This document shows, piece after piece, positions 15,913-26,038 of a stretch of DNA of 50,662 nucleotides. The position numbers and the translations under genes are program-made. Below the pieces are notes generated by a model. It did not search any database. It was not told the DNA's origin and worked only from the letters and a program-made list of their open reading frames with translations. The DNA is from Hyphomicrobiales bacterium. GTDB taxonomy: Bacteria > Pseudomonadota > Alphaproteobacteria > Rhizobiales > Beijerinckiaceae. How positions within the stretch are numbered: the first letter of the stretch is position 1; every line of letters starts with the position of its first letter. The DNA lies in the NCBI GenBank assembly GCA_947454055.1, contig CANGIS010000019.1, positions 1-50,662 of the forward strand, written 5' to 3'.

Positions 15913-17730
15913 TTATGAACGCCCAAACAGGCGCTCGATATCGCTGAGCTTGAGCTCCACATAGGTCGGTCGACCATGGTTGCATTGGCCCGAATTGGGG
16001 GTCGCTTCCATTTCGCGCAAGAGCGCGTCCATCTCTTCTGGCCGGAGCCGCCGTCCGGCGCGAACCGAATGGTGGCAAGCGAAGGTGGCGAGCACATGGT
16101 CGAGGCGGTCTTCGAGCGCCAGCGTTGTGCCCCATTCCTCCATGCTGTCGATGAGGTCATGGACGAGGGCTGCGACATCACTGTCACCCAGCGCAGCCGG
16201 CACTTCGGAAACCGCAACCGCGCCTGGCCCGAATGGTTCAATGACGAGGCCCAATTCGGCGAGCACTTGCGCTCGGTCGATCAGCTTTTGCGCATCCGAC
16301 GGATCAAGATCAATCACCGCAGGGATCAACAGCATCTGGCGGGCGATGGCACGGGTGGCGCGCTCGCGTTTGAGGCGCTCATAGACCAGTCGCTCATGGG
16401 CGGCGTGCTGATCAACGATGACAATGCCGTCGCTTGTCTGCGCTACTACATAGGTACCGTGAAGCTGCGCGCGGGCCGCGCCGAGCGGGTGGGCCGTGTC
16501 AGTAAGCGAGGGTTCTTGAGAGGCGCCCCGTTGATCGACGGATGGGGTGGCGAGGCCCGCAAAGGTGGCTTGCGCTGCTTCCGAGAAGCCTTGCGGGAGC
16601 GAGGGCGAGTGTCGCCAATCCCACGGTGCCGAGCGAGGTTCCGGACGGTATGACGCGCCGGCATACGATGCGCCGCTGTGCGGGCGCAGGGCATCCAGCG
16701 TGCGCGAGGCAACGGTGGAAGAAGCGCGGTGGCCGGCTCCTGCCAGCGCATCGCGGATCGAACCGATGATCAATCCGCGGATCAGGCCGGGATCACGAAA
16801 CCGCACTTCGCTTTTGGCAGGGTGGACGTTCACATCGACGAGATGGGGCGGCACCTCGATAAAAAGGGCGGCGGCCGGATGGCGGCCATTCGGCACATGG
16901 TCCTGATAGGCGGCTTTGATGGCGCCGACCAGCACCCGGTCACGCACGGGGCGGCCATTCACATAGAGATGCGCGCCATTCGCCGTGGGGCGGTGATAGG
17001 TACCGAGGCCCGCAAGGCCATAGAGGCGGACATCTTCGCGCAGGGCATCAATGGGCAGTGCGTTGTCAGTAAAATCCTTGCCCATGATGCGACCAATGCG
17101 GCGGGCCAGAGCCGACGCATCGTTTGCCCCTTCAATCGGATAATCGATGAGTGTGCCGCTTTCCTGGGCCAGCGTGAAGCGGATATCGGGGTGCGCCATG
17201 GCGATGCGCTTGATCATATCGGCAATCGCTTGCACTTCAGCGCGATCGGTTTTGAGGAATTTCAGCCGCGCCGGGGTGGCATAAAACAGATCGGCAATTT
17301 CAACCCGCGTGCCACGCTCGAAGGAGGCGGGTTTGACCGCGTGTTTGTGCCCGGCATCCACAAGGATCGAGGAGCCATGCGAGGCATCGGCGCGCCGCGT
17401 CGTGATGGTGAGCCGCGCCACCGCGCCGATGGACGGCAACGCCTCGCCGCGAAACCCAAGCGTGTGGATGGCCAGCAAATCGCCATCGGGGAGCTTGGAG
17501 GTTGCGTGGCGTTCGACGGCCAAAGCGAGGTCGTCGGGACTCATGCCCGAACCGTCATCGGTGACGCGGATCAGGGTGCGCCCCCCCGCTTCAATCACGA
17601 TTTCAACGCGGGACGCACCCGCATCAATCGCATTCTCGACAATTTCTTTGACTGCCGATGCGGGACGCTCCACAACTTCGCCAGCCGCGATACGGTCGAT
17701 CAGGATCGGGTCGAGGCGGCGGATGGTCAT
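15913..17730 (-). CDS. mutL: DNA mismatch repair protein MutL with endonuclease motif
   Basis: MutL, 605 residues, couples mismatch recognition by MutS to downstream repair. The N-terminal GHKL ATPase is intact: KEIVENAIDAGA (residues 28-39), DDGSGMS (about 58), and GFRGEALPSI (about 93). A Ser/Pro/Ala-rich linker of about 100 residues follows, then the C-terminal dimerisation domain. Near residue 440 the segment DQHAAHERLVYE fits the metal-dependent endonuclease motif DQHAx2Ex4E, so this MutL probably nicks the daughter strand itself, as expected in organisms lacking MutH. It lies at the downstream end of the minus-strand block after the M16 peptidases. Confidence 0.96.
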   Translation of the reverse strand: MTIRRLDPILIDRIAAGEVVERPASAVKEIVENAIDAGASRVEIVIEAGGRTLIRVTDDGSGMSPDDLALAVERHATSKLPDGDLLAIHTLGFRGEALPSIGAVARLTITTRRADASHGSSILVDAGHKHAVKPASFERGTRVEIADLFYATPARLKFLKTDRAEVQAIADMIKRIAMAHPDIRFTLAQESGTLIDYPIEGANDASALARRIGRIMGKDFTDNALPIDALREDVRLYGLAGLGTYHRPTANGAHLYVNGRPVRDRVLVGAIKAAYQDHVPNGRHPAAALFIEVPPHLVDVNVHPAKSEVRFRDPGLIRGLIIGSIRDALAGAGHRASSTVASRTLDALRPHSGASYAGASYRPEPRSAPWDWRHSPSLPQGFSEAAQATFAGLATPSVDQRGASQEPSLTDTAHPLGAARAQLHGTYVVAQTSDGIVIVDQHAAHERLVYERLKRERATRAIARQMLLIPAVIDLDPSDAQKLIDRAQVLAELGLVIEPFGPGAVAVSEVPAALGDSDVAALVHDLIDSMEEWGTTLALEDRLDHVLATFACHHSVRAGRRLRPEEMDALLREMEATPNSGQCNHGRPTYVELKLSDIERLFGRS

Positions 17731-17802
17731 AATTGGATCGGAGCTCGCGAATCGAAGGCTACTAGACGCGAGGATAGAGACCGTCTGTCGTTGTTAATAG
17801 CC

Positions 17803-19077
17803 TCACATCCCGATTGGACGTCCGACAACCGTTACGAAGAGCTTGCCATCCCCATATAAACGCTTTGCCACGCGGGCGGCGTCCTCGCGCGTTACCGCAT
17901 CGATCAGTCCGTTGCGGCGGTCCATATAATCGCGGCCCAGATTTTCGACCTGCATATGGGTGAGCTGACCTGCAAGCTTGGTGGAGGTGTCAAAGCGCAG
18001 CGGATACGAGCCGATCAGATATTTTTTGGCGATGTCGAGTTCTTCGTCATTCGGGCCGTCTTGGGCGAGCGAGGTGATTTCAGCTTCGATAATGGAAAGC
18101 GATTCGGCCGCGCGTTCGTTCTTCGTCGAGGTGCCGCCCATATGCAGCGGGCCATGATCGAACGGGGCCAATTGCGAGGAGACGGAGTAGGCCAGCCCGC
18201 GCTTCTCGCGTACTTCGCGGAAGAGGCGCGAGGAGAACACGCCGCCACCCAGAATATGGTTCAGCACGCTGGCGGTAACGAAATCAGGATCGCTTTGCAG
18301 CAGACCCGCTGCACCAAAGCGGATCGAGCTTTGCGGAATGTCGAAATCGATCAGTTTGCGCGTGCCGACCGCTTGCGGGGTTGCGACGGGAACCGGCGTC
18401 AGCGTCGCTTTAGCCGGCAGGGCGCCGAAGACCCGTTCGAGTTCAACGGCAAGGGTTGCGGCATCTATGGCACCGACAACGGCAATTTTGAGCGTTTCCC
18501 GGGCGAACACTTTGCTGCGATAGGCGACAAGGTCGTCGCGCGTGATCGTGGGAAGGGTTTCGAGGGTCCCTTTGGAGGGGCGTCCATAGGGGTGCCCTGC
18601 AAAAGCGGTCGCAAACCAAGCGCGATTGGCCATGGCATCGGGGTCATTGGCCTCGTTGCGGACGGAGGCGATCAACTGCGCGCGGACACGCTCGATCGGC
18701 TCGGCATCAAGACGAGCCTCGTTGAGCGCCAAACGGAACATGTCGAAGGCTTCTTCGCGATGGCGCGCCAAGGTCCGGAGCTGGCCGGAAATCTGGTCGC
18801 GCGAGGCCGAAAAACCCAGTTCGATGGCGAAATCGTCAAGCCGGTCATGGAAGTCGGACGACTCATAGGGGCCGGCGCCTTCATCGAGCAGGCTGGCGAG
18901 GAAAGTCGCCGTGCCGGGCTTGGTCTCGGGATCTTGCGACGAGCCGCCCAGCATCGCGACTTCCATCGCGATCAGGGGAACCGTGTAATCCTCGATCAGC
19001 CATGCTTCGATACCCGAGGCCGAGCGGACCACTTGAATGCGGGAAGCAAGGCTTGCCTTGGTAGAAAGATCATTCAT
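17803..19077 (-). CDS. M16-family peptidase-like protein, non-catalytic partner
   Basis: A 424-residue member of the M16 (pitrilysin/mitochondrial processing peptidase) family. The zinc motif HxxEH is missing: the equivalent place reads TATFLASLLDEG. The rest of the fold is kept, including the LDEGAGPYESSDFHDRLDD region and the C-terminal REVREKRGLAYSVSSQL segment that contacts substrate. In such tandem pairs the inactive subunit partners the active one, as in mitochondrial processing peptidase alpha/beta. Its ATG overlaps the stop codon of the upstream active gene (TGATG), implying coupled, near-equal synthesis. Confidence 0.92.
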   Translation of the reverse strand: MNDLSTKASLASRIQVVRSASGIEAWLIEDYTVPLIAMEVAMLGGSSQDPETKPGTATFLASLLDEGAGPYESSDFHDRLDDFAIELGFSASRDQISGQLRTLARHREEAFDMFRLALNEARLDAEPIERVRAQLIASVRNEANDPDAMANRAWFATAFAGHPYGRPSKGTLETLPTITRDDLVAYRSKVFARETLKIAVVGAIDAATLAVELERVFGALPAKATLTPVPVATPQAVGTRKLIDFDIPQSSIRFGAAGLLQSDPDFVTASVLNHILGGGVFSSRLFREVREKRGLAYSVSSQLAPFDHGPLHMGGTSTKNERAAESLSIIEAEITSLAQDGPNDEELDIAKKYLIGSYPLRFDTSTKLAGQLTHMQVENLGRDYMDRRNGLIDAVTREDAARVAKRLYGDGKLFVTVVGRPIGM

Positions 19078-20372
19078 CAGGCAGCCTCATCTTTTATGAG
19101 ATAACCCGTCACCACATGGCGGCGGTTGAGCCATTGTTTGGCAGCCGCCTGCACCGCTTCGGCCGTTACGGCCTCAATCGCTTCGGGCCATTCGACGACG
19201 TCTTTCAGGCTTGAGCCGGTGGCCAGCGCCGAGCCATACATGCGGGCGAGCGAGGATTGGCTGTCTTGCGCATAGATGGTGTCGGCGATCAGGCGCGTTT
19301 TGGCGCGGCGCAGTTCTTTATCCTCCACACCCTTGGCAACCAGATCGGCAATGACCTGCTCGACGGCGACTTCCAGCGCTTCGAGCGTGCCTTCCGGATG
19401 AGGCAGGGCATAGACCATGAGCCGCGAACGATCGACCGCAGTGCTTTGATACCACGCGCCTGCCGCAACCGCGATTTTCTGATCCATCACCAGCTTGCGA
19501 TGCAGCCTTCCGGTGCCATGCGCGGAGAGGATTTGCACGAGCACTTCCAGCGCTTCAGCCACGCCTTTATCGGCGGTCTTGTAGCTGGGCACGATCCAGG
19601 CCAGCTGCAGCGAGGGCTGTTCGACCTTGGGATCTTCCAGCACCACGCGACGGGCAGAACGCGCATCCGGCTCCTGCGGGCGCTGCCGCTCGGGCTTTTG
19701 GCCGCGCGAGGGCAGCCGACCATAGGTCTCCTCGGCTAGCTGGACGACTTCGGCTTGCGTGACATCGCCAGCCACCACCAGAATGGCGTTTTCCGGCGTG
19801 TAGAATCGGCGATAATAGGCCAAGGCGTCTTCGCGGTTGAGCCCCTCGATTTCGTGCATGAAGCCGATGATCGGCTTGCCATAGGGATGATGGGTAAACA
19901 GCGTGGAGGCCAGCGACTCGCCAAGCTGGGCTGAAGGGTCCGTATCCGTGCGCATGCGGCGTTCTTCAATCACCACGTCGCGTTCGGGATCAACCACCTC
20001 GTCGGAGAGGACGAGGCCGGTCATGCGGTCGGCCTCAAATTCCATCATGGTTTTGAGATGCTCGCGCGAGACGCGCTGGAAATAGGCGGTGTAGTCATAC
20101 GAGGTGAACGCGTTTTCCTGCCCGCCCAAAGCGGTGACGACATCTGAAAACTCGCCTTGCGGGTGTTTATCGGTGCCTTTGAACATCAGATGTTCGAGAA
20201 AATGCGCGATACCCGACTTTCCCATAGGATCATCCGCCGAGCCGTTCCGATACCAGACCATGTGGGTCACGACGGGCGTCCGATGGTCCGGAATCACGAC
20301 GATTTCGAGCCCGTTCTTCAGGGTGACATGGGCAATATCCGGCCCTTTAAGCGAATGCGGCTCTGCGGTCAT
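19077..20372 (-). CDS. M16-family zinc peptidase, catalytic subunit
   Basis: A 431-residue zinc endopeptidase related to pitrilysin and the mitochondrial processing peptidase beta subunit. The inverted zinc motif HFLEH is at residues 57-61 (GIAHFLEHLMFKGT) and the downstream metal-ligand helix (SREHLKTMMEFEADRM) is present, as is the substrate-binding QNAFTSYDYTAYF segment. No signal peptide is evident, so it probably acts in the cytoplasm or needs other export; many relatives have a signal peptide, which is a small oddity. It forms a translationally coupled pair with the inactive M16 gene downstream. Confidence 0.94.
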   Translation of the reverse strand: MTAEPHSLKGPDIAHVTLKNGLEIVVIPDHRTPVVTHMVWYRNGSADDPMGKSGIAHFLEHLMFKGTDKHPQGEFSDVVTALGGQENAFTSYDYTAYFQRVSREHLKTMMEFEADRMTGLVLSDEVVDPERDVVIEERRMRTDTDPSAQLGESLASTLFTHHPYGKPIIGFMHEIEGLNREDALAYYRRFYTPENAILVVAGDVTQAEVVQLAEETYGRLPSRGQKPERQRPQEPDARSARRVVLEDPKVEQPSLQLAWIVPSYKTADKGVAEALEVLVQILSAHGTGRLHRKLVMDQKIAVAAGAWYQSTAVDRSRLMVYALPHPEGTLEALEVAVEQVIADLVAKGVEDKELRRAKTRLIADTIYAQDSQSSLARMYGSALATGSSLKDVVEWPEAIEAVTAEAVQAAAKQWLNRRHVVTGYLIKDEAA

Positions 20373-20433
20373 AGAAAATTACCTTAAAAAGTGATACCGT
20401 GCCTGCCTGGAACAGGAACAGCAAACGGCGGGT

Positions 20434-20910
20434 CTATTGCCAGAACTGATACCAAGCCTTGTCGGGTGCCGTAGCAGCGCGGGTGGCAGCTTCGATCTCT
20501 GGCGTGATCGTGGCCTTTTTCGCAACCACGGCTGGCGGATCCGTCAGATAATGCTTGGGATCTTTAGGCGCGGTATTTTGATTGATGAAATCGGCGAAGG
20601 CGGTGCCTGGTACATAAGGCTCGTCTTCTTTTGCCTTCTTTTTAACGAGATCCTGATCCTTCACCCAGTTAGGATCGCCCACTTCGGCCGTCTTTTTCGG
20701 CTTTGGCAGCTTGGTGTTGGGCGGAACTACGAGCGGCGCGCGCTCGGGATATTTATTGGTGTCTTCGTCAGGATTCAGGCCTAACATGCTCAAAACGCCT
20801 TCGACCGTGCCATCGGCACGCGCTGGAACGCTGCCGACAAGGCTCGACAGAAGCAGGGCGGCCAACGCGTAGACAGGAAGCGTGGCGGTGAACGGGGATG
20901 TCAGTTTCAT
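20434..20910 (-). CDS. Conserved exported protein of unknown function
   Basis: A 158-residue protein with a Sec signal peptide (about residues 1-32, hydrophobic YALAALLLSSLVGSV, cleavage after ARA). The mature part is hydrophilic, rich in Lys, Pro and Asp, contains KLPKPKKTAEVGDPNWVKDQD and ends in a hydrophobic WYQFWQ. No catalytic motif or lipobox is seen. Its ATG overlaps the lspA stop codon (ATGA), and in alphaproteobacteria a protein of this type recurs between lspA and M16 peptidases. I cannot assign a function; an envelope role is likely from its export. Confidence 0.85.
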   Translation of the reverse strand: MKLTSPFTATLPVYALAALLLSSLVGSVPARADGTVEGVLSMLGLNPDEDTNKYPERAPLVVPPNTKLPKPKKTAEVGDPNWVKDQDLVKKKAKEDEPYVPGTAFADFINQNTAPKDPKHYLTDPPAVVAKKATITPEIEAATRAATAPDKAWYQFWQ

Positions 20911-21416
20911 AGCGATGGATCCTTTACGGTATCAGGCTCTACCGGATGGGCATTACCTAACCATGAATCGTACAAAAGCAAGGCAACGCCGAAAACGATG
21001 GCTGCATCGGCGATGTTGAAGACATACCAGCGCCATTCGCCCCAGTGCAGCAGAATGAAATCCACCACCGCCCCGCGAATGAGACGGTCAAGCCCATTAC
21101 CGATCGCGCCGCCCGCCAATAGCCCGATGGCGAGCGCCGGTACAAAGCGGTGGGTGCGCCAGAGCCATAGGCCGAAACCAATTGCCGCTCCTAGCGACAG
21201 TCCAACCAGAACATAACGTCCAAAATCGGCATTTTGCTGAAACAGGCCATAGGAAATGCCGCGATTCCACACCAGCACCAGGTCAATCATCGGAGAGAGT
21301 GTCAACGGCCCCGAAAATTCGAGATCGAGCACGCCCAACGCATAGAACTTGCTCGCTTGATCGGCGAGAAGAATAATGAGCGCGACGAGCAATCCGAGGG
21401 AACGGGCTTTAGGCAT
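20907..21416 (-). CDS. lspA: Lipoprotein signal peptidase (signal peptidase II)
   Basis: LspA, 169 residues, cleaves the signal peptide of prolipoproteins in the inner membrane after lipidation. Four transmembrane segments are visible: [21 protein letters not shown], the [19 protein letters not shown] and [19 protein letters not shown] regions, and [16 protein letters not shown]. The catalytic aspartates lie in [16 protein letters not shown] and [11 protein letters not shown]. The open frame extends to 21758, but that extension is antisense-like and overlaps ileS; the ATG at 21416 begins the family N-terminus and overlaps the ileS end by only eight bases. It overlaps the exported-protein gene in an ATGA arrangement. 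Confidence 0.95.
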   Translation of the reverse strand: MPKARSLGLLVALIILLADQASKFYALGVLDLEFSGPLTLSPMIDLVLVWNRGISYGLFQQNADFGRYVLVGLSLGAAIGFGLWLWRTHRFVPALAIGLLAGGAIGNGLDRLIRGAVVDFILLHWGEWRWYVFNIADAAIVFGVALLLYDSWLGNAHPVEPDTVKDPSL

Positions 21417-24351
21417 GCACAGAGCCTGAATCCCATTCGCGCAACGCATCGGCATCACGCGGGGTGACATCGGGATAATCCTTGACCGTGCCCACATCGG
21501 TTGAATAGCGCCAGGAACGGGCGCATTTCTGACCCGGTGCTTTTTCGCTGACCACAGCAACCCCATGCACATCGTCGAGCTTGAAGGCGTCAACGGGGGC
21601 GTCTCCGTCGACGATCGTGATACCGGACGTAATGCAGATATCGGCGAAATCGACGCTGCGGACGAGATCGCCCAGATCCTTGTCGGCGATATACACCTTG
21701 GGCGCGGATTCAAGCGAGGAGCCGATGCGCTTTTGCGCGCGTTCGATTTCCAAGGCACCCGTCACGACACGGCGGACCTTGCGGATGGTCGACCACCGTG
21801 CGGCAAGCGCATCGTCCTGCCATTCTTGCGGAATAGTGGGGAAAGTTTCGAGATGCACCGATTCAGCCTCAGGATAACGCGAGAGCCATGATTCCTCTGC
21901 CGTGAAGACGAGAATCGGGGCCAGCCAAAGCGTCACGCTGCGGAAAATTTCCTCGATGCAAGTGAGCGAAGCGCGACGAGCCAGGCTCGATTTCGGATCG
22001 CAATAGAGCGTGTCTTTGCGAATGTCGAAATAGAAGGCCGATAGCTCGGTGTTTAAAAAGGCCGACAACTCGGTGATCACCTTGCGATAATCATAGGTCT
22101 CATAGGCCTTGCCGATGATGGGTGCGAGTTCGCTCAAGCGATGCAGCATCAGGCGTTCGAGCTCGGGCATGTCCGCAGGCTTGATGCTGTGGGCTGCGTC
22201 GTAATGGGCCAGCGTGCCCAGCATCCAGCGCAGTGTGTTGCGCAGTTTGCGGTAGGTTTCGACGAAGGTTTTCAGAATTTCAGGCCCGATGCGCAGATCG
22301 TCCGAATAATCGGCGGCGGCAACCCAGAGGCGCAAGATATCGGCGCCGGAGTCTTTGATGATGTCTTGCGGCGCCGTGACATTGCCCAAGGATTTGGACA
22401 TTTTTTGGCCTTTCTCATCGAGCACGAAACCGTGGGTGAGAACGACATCAAACGGTGCGCGGCCGCGTGTGCCGCAGCTCTCTAACAGGCTCGACTGGAA
22501 CCACCCGCGATGCTGGTCGGAGCCTTCCAGATACATCACGCGGTCTTGCCCGCCATCAACGATACGTTTGATGCCAGAAAGGGTGGGGAAATGTTTTGGC
22601 GTGTTGAGCACATAGGAATGCGTTGAGCCTGAATCAAACCACACATCGAGTACGTCCATGACCATATCGTAGTGGTCAGTGCTATGACCGAAGGGGGTGA
22701 GGAAACGCGATTTTGCGCCTTCCGCGAACCACGCATCACCGCCATCGGTTTCAAAGGCTGAGGCGATGGCCTCATCGACCTTTGCATCGTGCAGGAGTTC
22801 TTTCGTTTCCTTGTTCACGAACACGGCAATCGGCACGCCCCATGCGCGCTGGCGTGACATGACCCAATCGGGCTTGTTCTCGATCATGCCCGTGATGCGG
22901 TTTTCACCGGTTGAGGGAACCCATTCGGTTTGCTTGATCGCGTTGAAGGCGACGTCGCGCAGGCTCTTGTTGCCGAGTTCTGCGGCAGGTTTATCCATCG
23001 CGATAAACCATTGCGGGGTGTTACGGAAAATGACCGGCTTTTTCGAGCGCCAGGAATGCGGGTATTGGTGCTTCAAGCGGCCGCGGGCAACGAGATTGCC
23101 TTGGTCGATGAGCGCTTTGATGACGGCTTCATTTGCATCGCCCTTGTCGCCCTTCTCGGTAATGACGCGCTTGCCCTCAAAGCCCGGAGCTTCCTTGGTG
23201 TAGACGCTGTCGTCATCAATGGTGAACGGGATACGCGTGTCGATGCCGCGCTCGGTGAGCTGGCGGCCATTCGCCATCCAGATTTCAAAATCCTCGCGGC
23301 CATGCGACGGAGCCGTGTGGACAAAGCCAGTACCCGCGTCATCGGTAACGTGATCGCCGTCGAGGAGGGGAATGGGGAAAGTGTAGCCGAGATGGGCAAG
23401 CGGGTGGGCGCAGACCATAGTCTCGAACGCGTCAGCGGGGATATCCGATATATGCGCGAGCATGATCTTGGCCGAACTTGCAACCGCTTCCACGAGCTTG
23501 TTGGCGAGGATGTATTTTTCGCCCACCTTAGGCCCAAAATCACGCTCATTGGCGGTGACTTCATAGAGGCCATATGAAATTTTATGCGAGTAGGAAATCG
23601 CGCGGTTACCCGGCAACGTCCAAGGTGTTGTTGTCCAGATCACGACGGATGCGAAACCTGAATGAGTGCCTGCGGTGATCGGAAACTTCACCCAAACCAT
23701 ATCACTCGTATGATCGTGATACTCGATCTCGGCTTCAGCCAGCGCGGTCTTTTCCACCACCGACCACATCACCGGCTTCGAGCCGCGATACAAAAGCCCG
23801 TTGTCCTTGAACTTCATGATCTCGCGCGCGATTTGCGCTTCGGCGTGATAGGCCATCGTGGAATAGGGGTTATCCCAATCGCCCGTAATCCCTAGGCGTT
23901 TGAATTCCTCGCGCTGCACGGAGAGCCAATGCTCGGCGAAGGTGCGGCATTCTTTGCGGAATTCGATAACGGGGACTTCGTCCTTGTTCTTGCCCTTGGC
24001 GCGGTATTGCTCTTCAATTTTCCATTCGATCGGCAGGCCGTGGCAATCCCAGCCGGGGACATAGTTTGAATCAAAGCCGAGCATTTGCTGGCTTCTTGTA
24101 ACCAAATCTTTCAGCACCTTGTTGAGCGCATGGCCGATATGGATGTTGCCGTTGGCGTAAGGAGGGCCATCATGCAGCACAAAGCGCGGGCGACCGGCTG
24201 AGGTTTCGCGCAGGCGCTTATAGAGATCGATCTTGTTCCAGCGCGCTATCAACTCCGGTTCGCGCTGCGGCAGGCCCGCGCGCATCGGAAATTCTGTTTG
24301 CGGCAGAAAAAGGGTCTCGGAATAATCACGCTTTTGGGCGGTGTCGTTCAT
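21409..24351 (-). CDS. ileS: Isoleucyl-tRNA synthetase
   Basis: IleRS, 980 residues, class I, charges tRNA-Ile. The HIGH motif is in [16 protein letters not shown] (about residues 63-78), the KMSKS motif in [14 protein letters not shown], and a full editing domain (CP1) lies between them, including the [15 protein letters not shown] segment. The C-terminal zinc-binding module is degenerate: the first knuckle reads KCARSWRY, with one Cys where E. coli has two, and the second pair is replaced by DVTPRD. It heads the co-oriented ileS-lspA-exported protein-M16 genes. A 94-base gap separates it from ribF. Confidence 0.96.
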   Translation of the reverse strand: MNDTAQKRDYSETLFLPQTEFPMRAGLPQREPELIARWNKIDLYKRLRETSAGRPRFVLHDGPPYANGNIHIGHALNKVLKDLVTRSQQMLGFDSNYVPGWDCHGLPIEWKIEEQYRAKGKNKDEVPVIEFRKECRTFAEHWLSVQREEFKRLGITGDWDNPYSTMAYHAEAQIAREIMKFKDNGLLYRGSKPVMWSVVEKTALAEAEIEYHDHTSDMVWVKFPITAGTHSGFASVVIWTTTPWTLPGNRAISYSHKISYGLYEVTANERDFGPKVGEKYILANKLVEAVASSAKIMLAHISDIPADAFETMVCAHPLAHLGYTFPIPLLDGDHVTDDAGTGFVHTAPSHGREDFEIWMANGRQLTERGIDTRIPFTIDDDSVYTKEAPGFEGKRVITEKGDKGDANEAVIKALIDQGNLVARGRLKHQYPHSWRSKKPVIFRNTPQWFIAMDKPAAELGNKSLRDVAFNAIKQTEWVPSTGENRITGMIENKPDWVMSRQRAWGVPIAVFVNKETKELLHDAKVDEAIASAFETDGGDAWFAEGAKSRFLTPFGHSTDHYDMVMDVLDVWFDSGSTHSYVLNTPKHFPTLSGIKRIVDGGQDRVMYLEGSDQHRGWFQSSLLESCGTRGRAPFDVVLTHGFVLDEKGQKMSKSLGNVTAPQDIIKDSGADILRLWVAAADYSDDLRIGPEILKTFVETYRKLRNTLRWMLGTLAHYDAAHSIKPADMPELERLMLHRLSELAPIIGKAYETYDYRKVITELSAFLNTELSAFYFDIRKDTLYCDPKSSLARRASLTCIEEIFRSVTLWLAPILVFTAEESWLSRYPEAESVHLETFPTIPQEWQDDALAARWSTIRKVRRVVTGALEIERAQKRIGSSLESAPKVYIADKDLGDLVRSVDFADICITSGITIVDGDAPVDAFKLDDVHGVAVVSEKAPGQKCARSWRYSTDVGTVKDYPDVTPRDADALREWDSGSVHA

Positions 24352-24445
24352 GGCTTTGGGCTACTCGCGGACAGGAGGCTAAGAAATCAAGATCAGCCGA
24401 ATAGCGCATTCTGGTTTAAGAAGCCATAATCCGATCAAGAAAAGG

Positions 24446-25447
24446 TCACAGTGGCAACAGGCTGGGGGCATCCGGATCTTGCGGGGCAGCCAGAAGGGTG
24501 CGCGCTTCGGCAGCATCTCTGTGCATTTGTTCGACCAAGGCGTCGATCGAGTTAAATTTCAGCTCGCCGCGCTGGCGCTGTACACATTCGACATTCAGCT
24601 TTTTGCCGTAAAGATCGCCGGAAAATGCCATCAGCCATATTTCGAACAAAGGTGCGCCATTATCGAAGGTCGGACGGCGGCCAAAACTGGCGACCCCGTC
24701 ATAGACCGTGCCGTCGACATCGACTCGAACGGCATAAATGCCTTCTTTGAGGCTGTTTTCCGGCGGTAAACGCAAATTGGCGGTTGGAAAGCCGAGCGTT
24801 CGGCCAATTTTCTCGCCATGCAGCACATCGGCCTGAAACAGATAGCGGTAGCCCAGAAGATGGGCGGCATGTGCCATATTGCCGTCAGCCAGTGCCGCGC
24901 GAATGGCCGTGGAGGATACCGGCTCGTCGAAAGCCGTCAGCGGCGGCACGATGACCGAGGCACGGCCCCGCTGTTGTGCGCGTTCGGCGATGAAGGAGGG
25001 CGAGCCTTCCCGTCCTTTGCCGAAATGAAAATCGTGGCCAATGGAAACGCCGGTGGCATTTATCGCGCCGAACAGGATGTGATCGACAAAATCGCCGGCG
25101 CTGGTGGCCGCCATCTTGGCATCAAAGGGCAGGATGATCAGGCCATCGACGCCCCAATGGTTCAAAACAGCCGCTTTTAAGGGATCAGGCGTCAGCCGGA
25201 AAACCGGTTCCTGCTGGCGGAAATAGCTGCGCGGATGCGGATCAAACGTCAAAACGGCAAGCGGCCGACCCTGTTGGGCGGCCAAGGTCCGGCCCGCTTC
25301 GATCACCGCCCGATGGCCGCGATGCAGCCCGTCAAAATTGCCAATGGCCACGACCGGACGGGCCAAAGCCTCCGGAAGGGCGCTAGCCTCCCGACAAATC
25401 AGGATCGGCGGGGTGGTGGCGGGCGATGAAGGCAGGATACCGGACAT
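24446..25447 (-). CDS. ribF: Bifunctional riboflavin kinase / FAD synthetase
   Basis: RibF converts riboflavin to FMN and then FAD. The N-terminal FAD-synthetase domain shows the nucleotidyltransferase motif IGNFDGLHRGHRAVI and FDPHPRSYF, then IGHDFHFGKGREG and SSTAIRAALADG. The C-terminal kinase domain has GRTLGFPTANLRLP, EGIYAV and the FSGDLYGKKLNVE region. 333 residues from the ATG at 25447, the expected length; an in-frame start at 25531 would add an unconserved N-terminus. The gene precedes ileS, a common arrangement of ribF-ileS-lspA in bacteria. Confidence 0.95.
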   Translation of the reverse strand: MSGILPSSPATTPPILICREASALPEALARPVVAIGNFDGLHRGHRAVIEAGRTLAAQQGRPLAVLTFDPHPRSYFRQQEPVFRLTPDPLKAAVLNHWGVDGLIILPFDAKMAATSAGDFVDHILFGAINATGVSIGHDFHFGKGREGSPSFIAERAQQRGRASVIVPPLTAFDEPVSSTAIRAALADGNMAHAAHLLGYRYLFQADVLHGEKIGRTLGFPTANLRLPPENSLKEGIYAVRVDVDGTVYDGVASFGRRPTFDNGAPLFEIWLMAFSGDLYGKKLNVECVQRQRGELKFNSIDALVEQMHRDAAEARTLLAAPQDPDAPSLLPL

Positions 25448-25647
25448 GAGGATCGGGGGACTGGAAACCAAAGGAACGCGTTTGAAACCGTAGTGCCGCG
25501 CGACCGTGACCTTTGAGGGCGGTCGGGTCAAGAGGCGTTGACACGTTTCCCTTGGTCTCTTTGGATCGGATTTGAACGATTTCGGTGCCTCTTGGTTTAC
25601 AGTCCGACGCTATAGCAGGCAAAGAGGGTCAAAATGGGGAAGTGAGG

Positions 25648-26037
25648 ATGGGGCAGTTGGATGAGCATTTTTCGGTCCTGATCGTCGATCCAGGCGAGGC
25701 GGCATCGCCCGTACTCCGACGGATGCTCGGTGAAATCGGAATCAATCGGGTCGAAAGCGTCACCAATGCCATGGATGCTTTGCCGTTGTTGCGGGAAGGC
25801 GCCATCCGCTTGCTGATGATGGATTGGGTGATGGAGCCGATGGGCGGGGAGGAATTGCTCCGCTCGGTCCGTTCGACATCCGAGACGGCATCAACCTCCG
25901 TGATGGTAGTGACGGCCAAAGCCGAGCCAGCCCAGTTTTTCGAGGCGATGGACGCAGGCGTAGATGCCTATGCGGTGGCGCCGTTCTCCACCCGCATTCT
26001 GGCTGCAAAGCTGGCGGCCATCCCCGACGATCGGTGA
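25648..26037 (+). CDS. Single-domain receiver protein with degenerate active site
   Basis: A 129-residue CheY-like receiver with no output domain. The phospho-acceptor D59 is present (LLMMDWVMEPMGG) and so is the switch Thr, T89 (MVVTAKAE), but two conserved features are altered: the acidic pair is D14-P15 (LIVDPGEA) and the invariant lysine before PF is alanine, A111 (YAVAPF). Loss of that lysine usually impairs phosphorylation-driven switching, so it may be a phosphate sink, a pseudo-receiver or act by constitutive binding. The ATG at 25648 follows GGGGAAGTGAGG; a frame extension to 25585 is not family-like. Its stop is one base from the convergent HAD gene. Confidence 0.88.
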   Translation: MGQLDEHFSVLIVDPGEAASPVLRRMLGEIGINRVESVTNAMDALPLLREGAIRLLMMDWVMEPMGGEELLRSVRSTSETASTSVMVVTAKAEPAQFFEAMDAGVDAYAVAPFSTRILAAKLAAIPDDR

Positions 26038-26038
26038 T

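Noticed and set aside
16678-17859. 393-residue open frame on the plus strand
   Set aside because: Antisense to mutL and not protein-like; a by-product of GC-rich codon usage.
17956-19104. 382-residue open frame on the plus strand
   Set aside because: Antisense to the inactive M16 gene.
21416-21758. N-terminal extension of lspA to 21758
   Set aside because: It overlaps ileS in another frame and precedes the family N-terminus.
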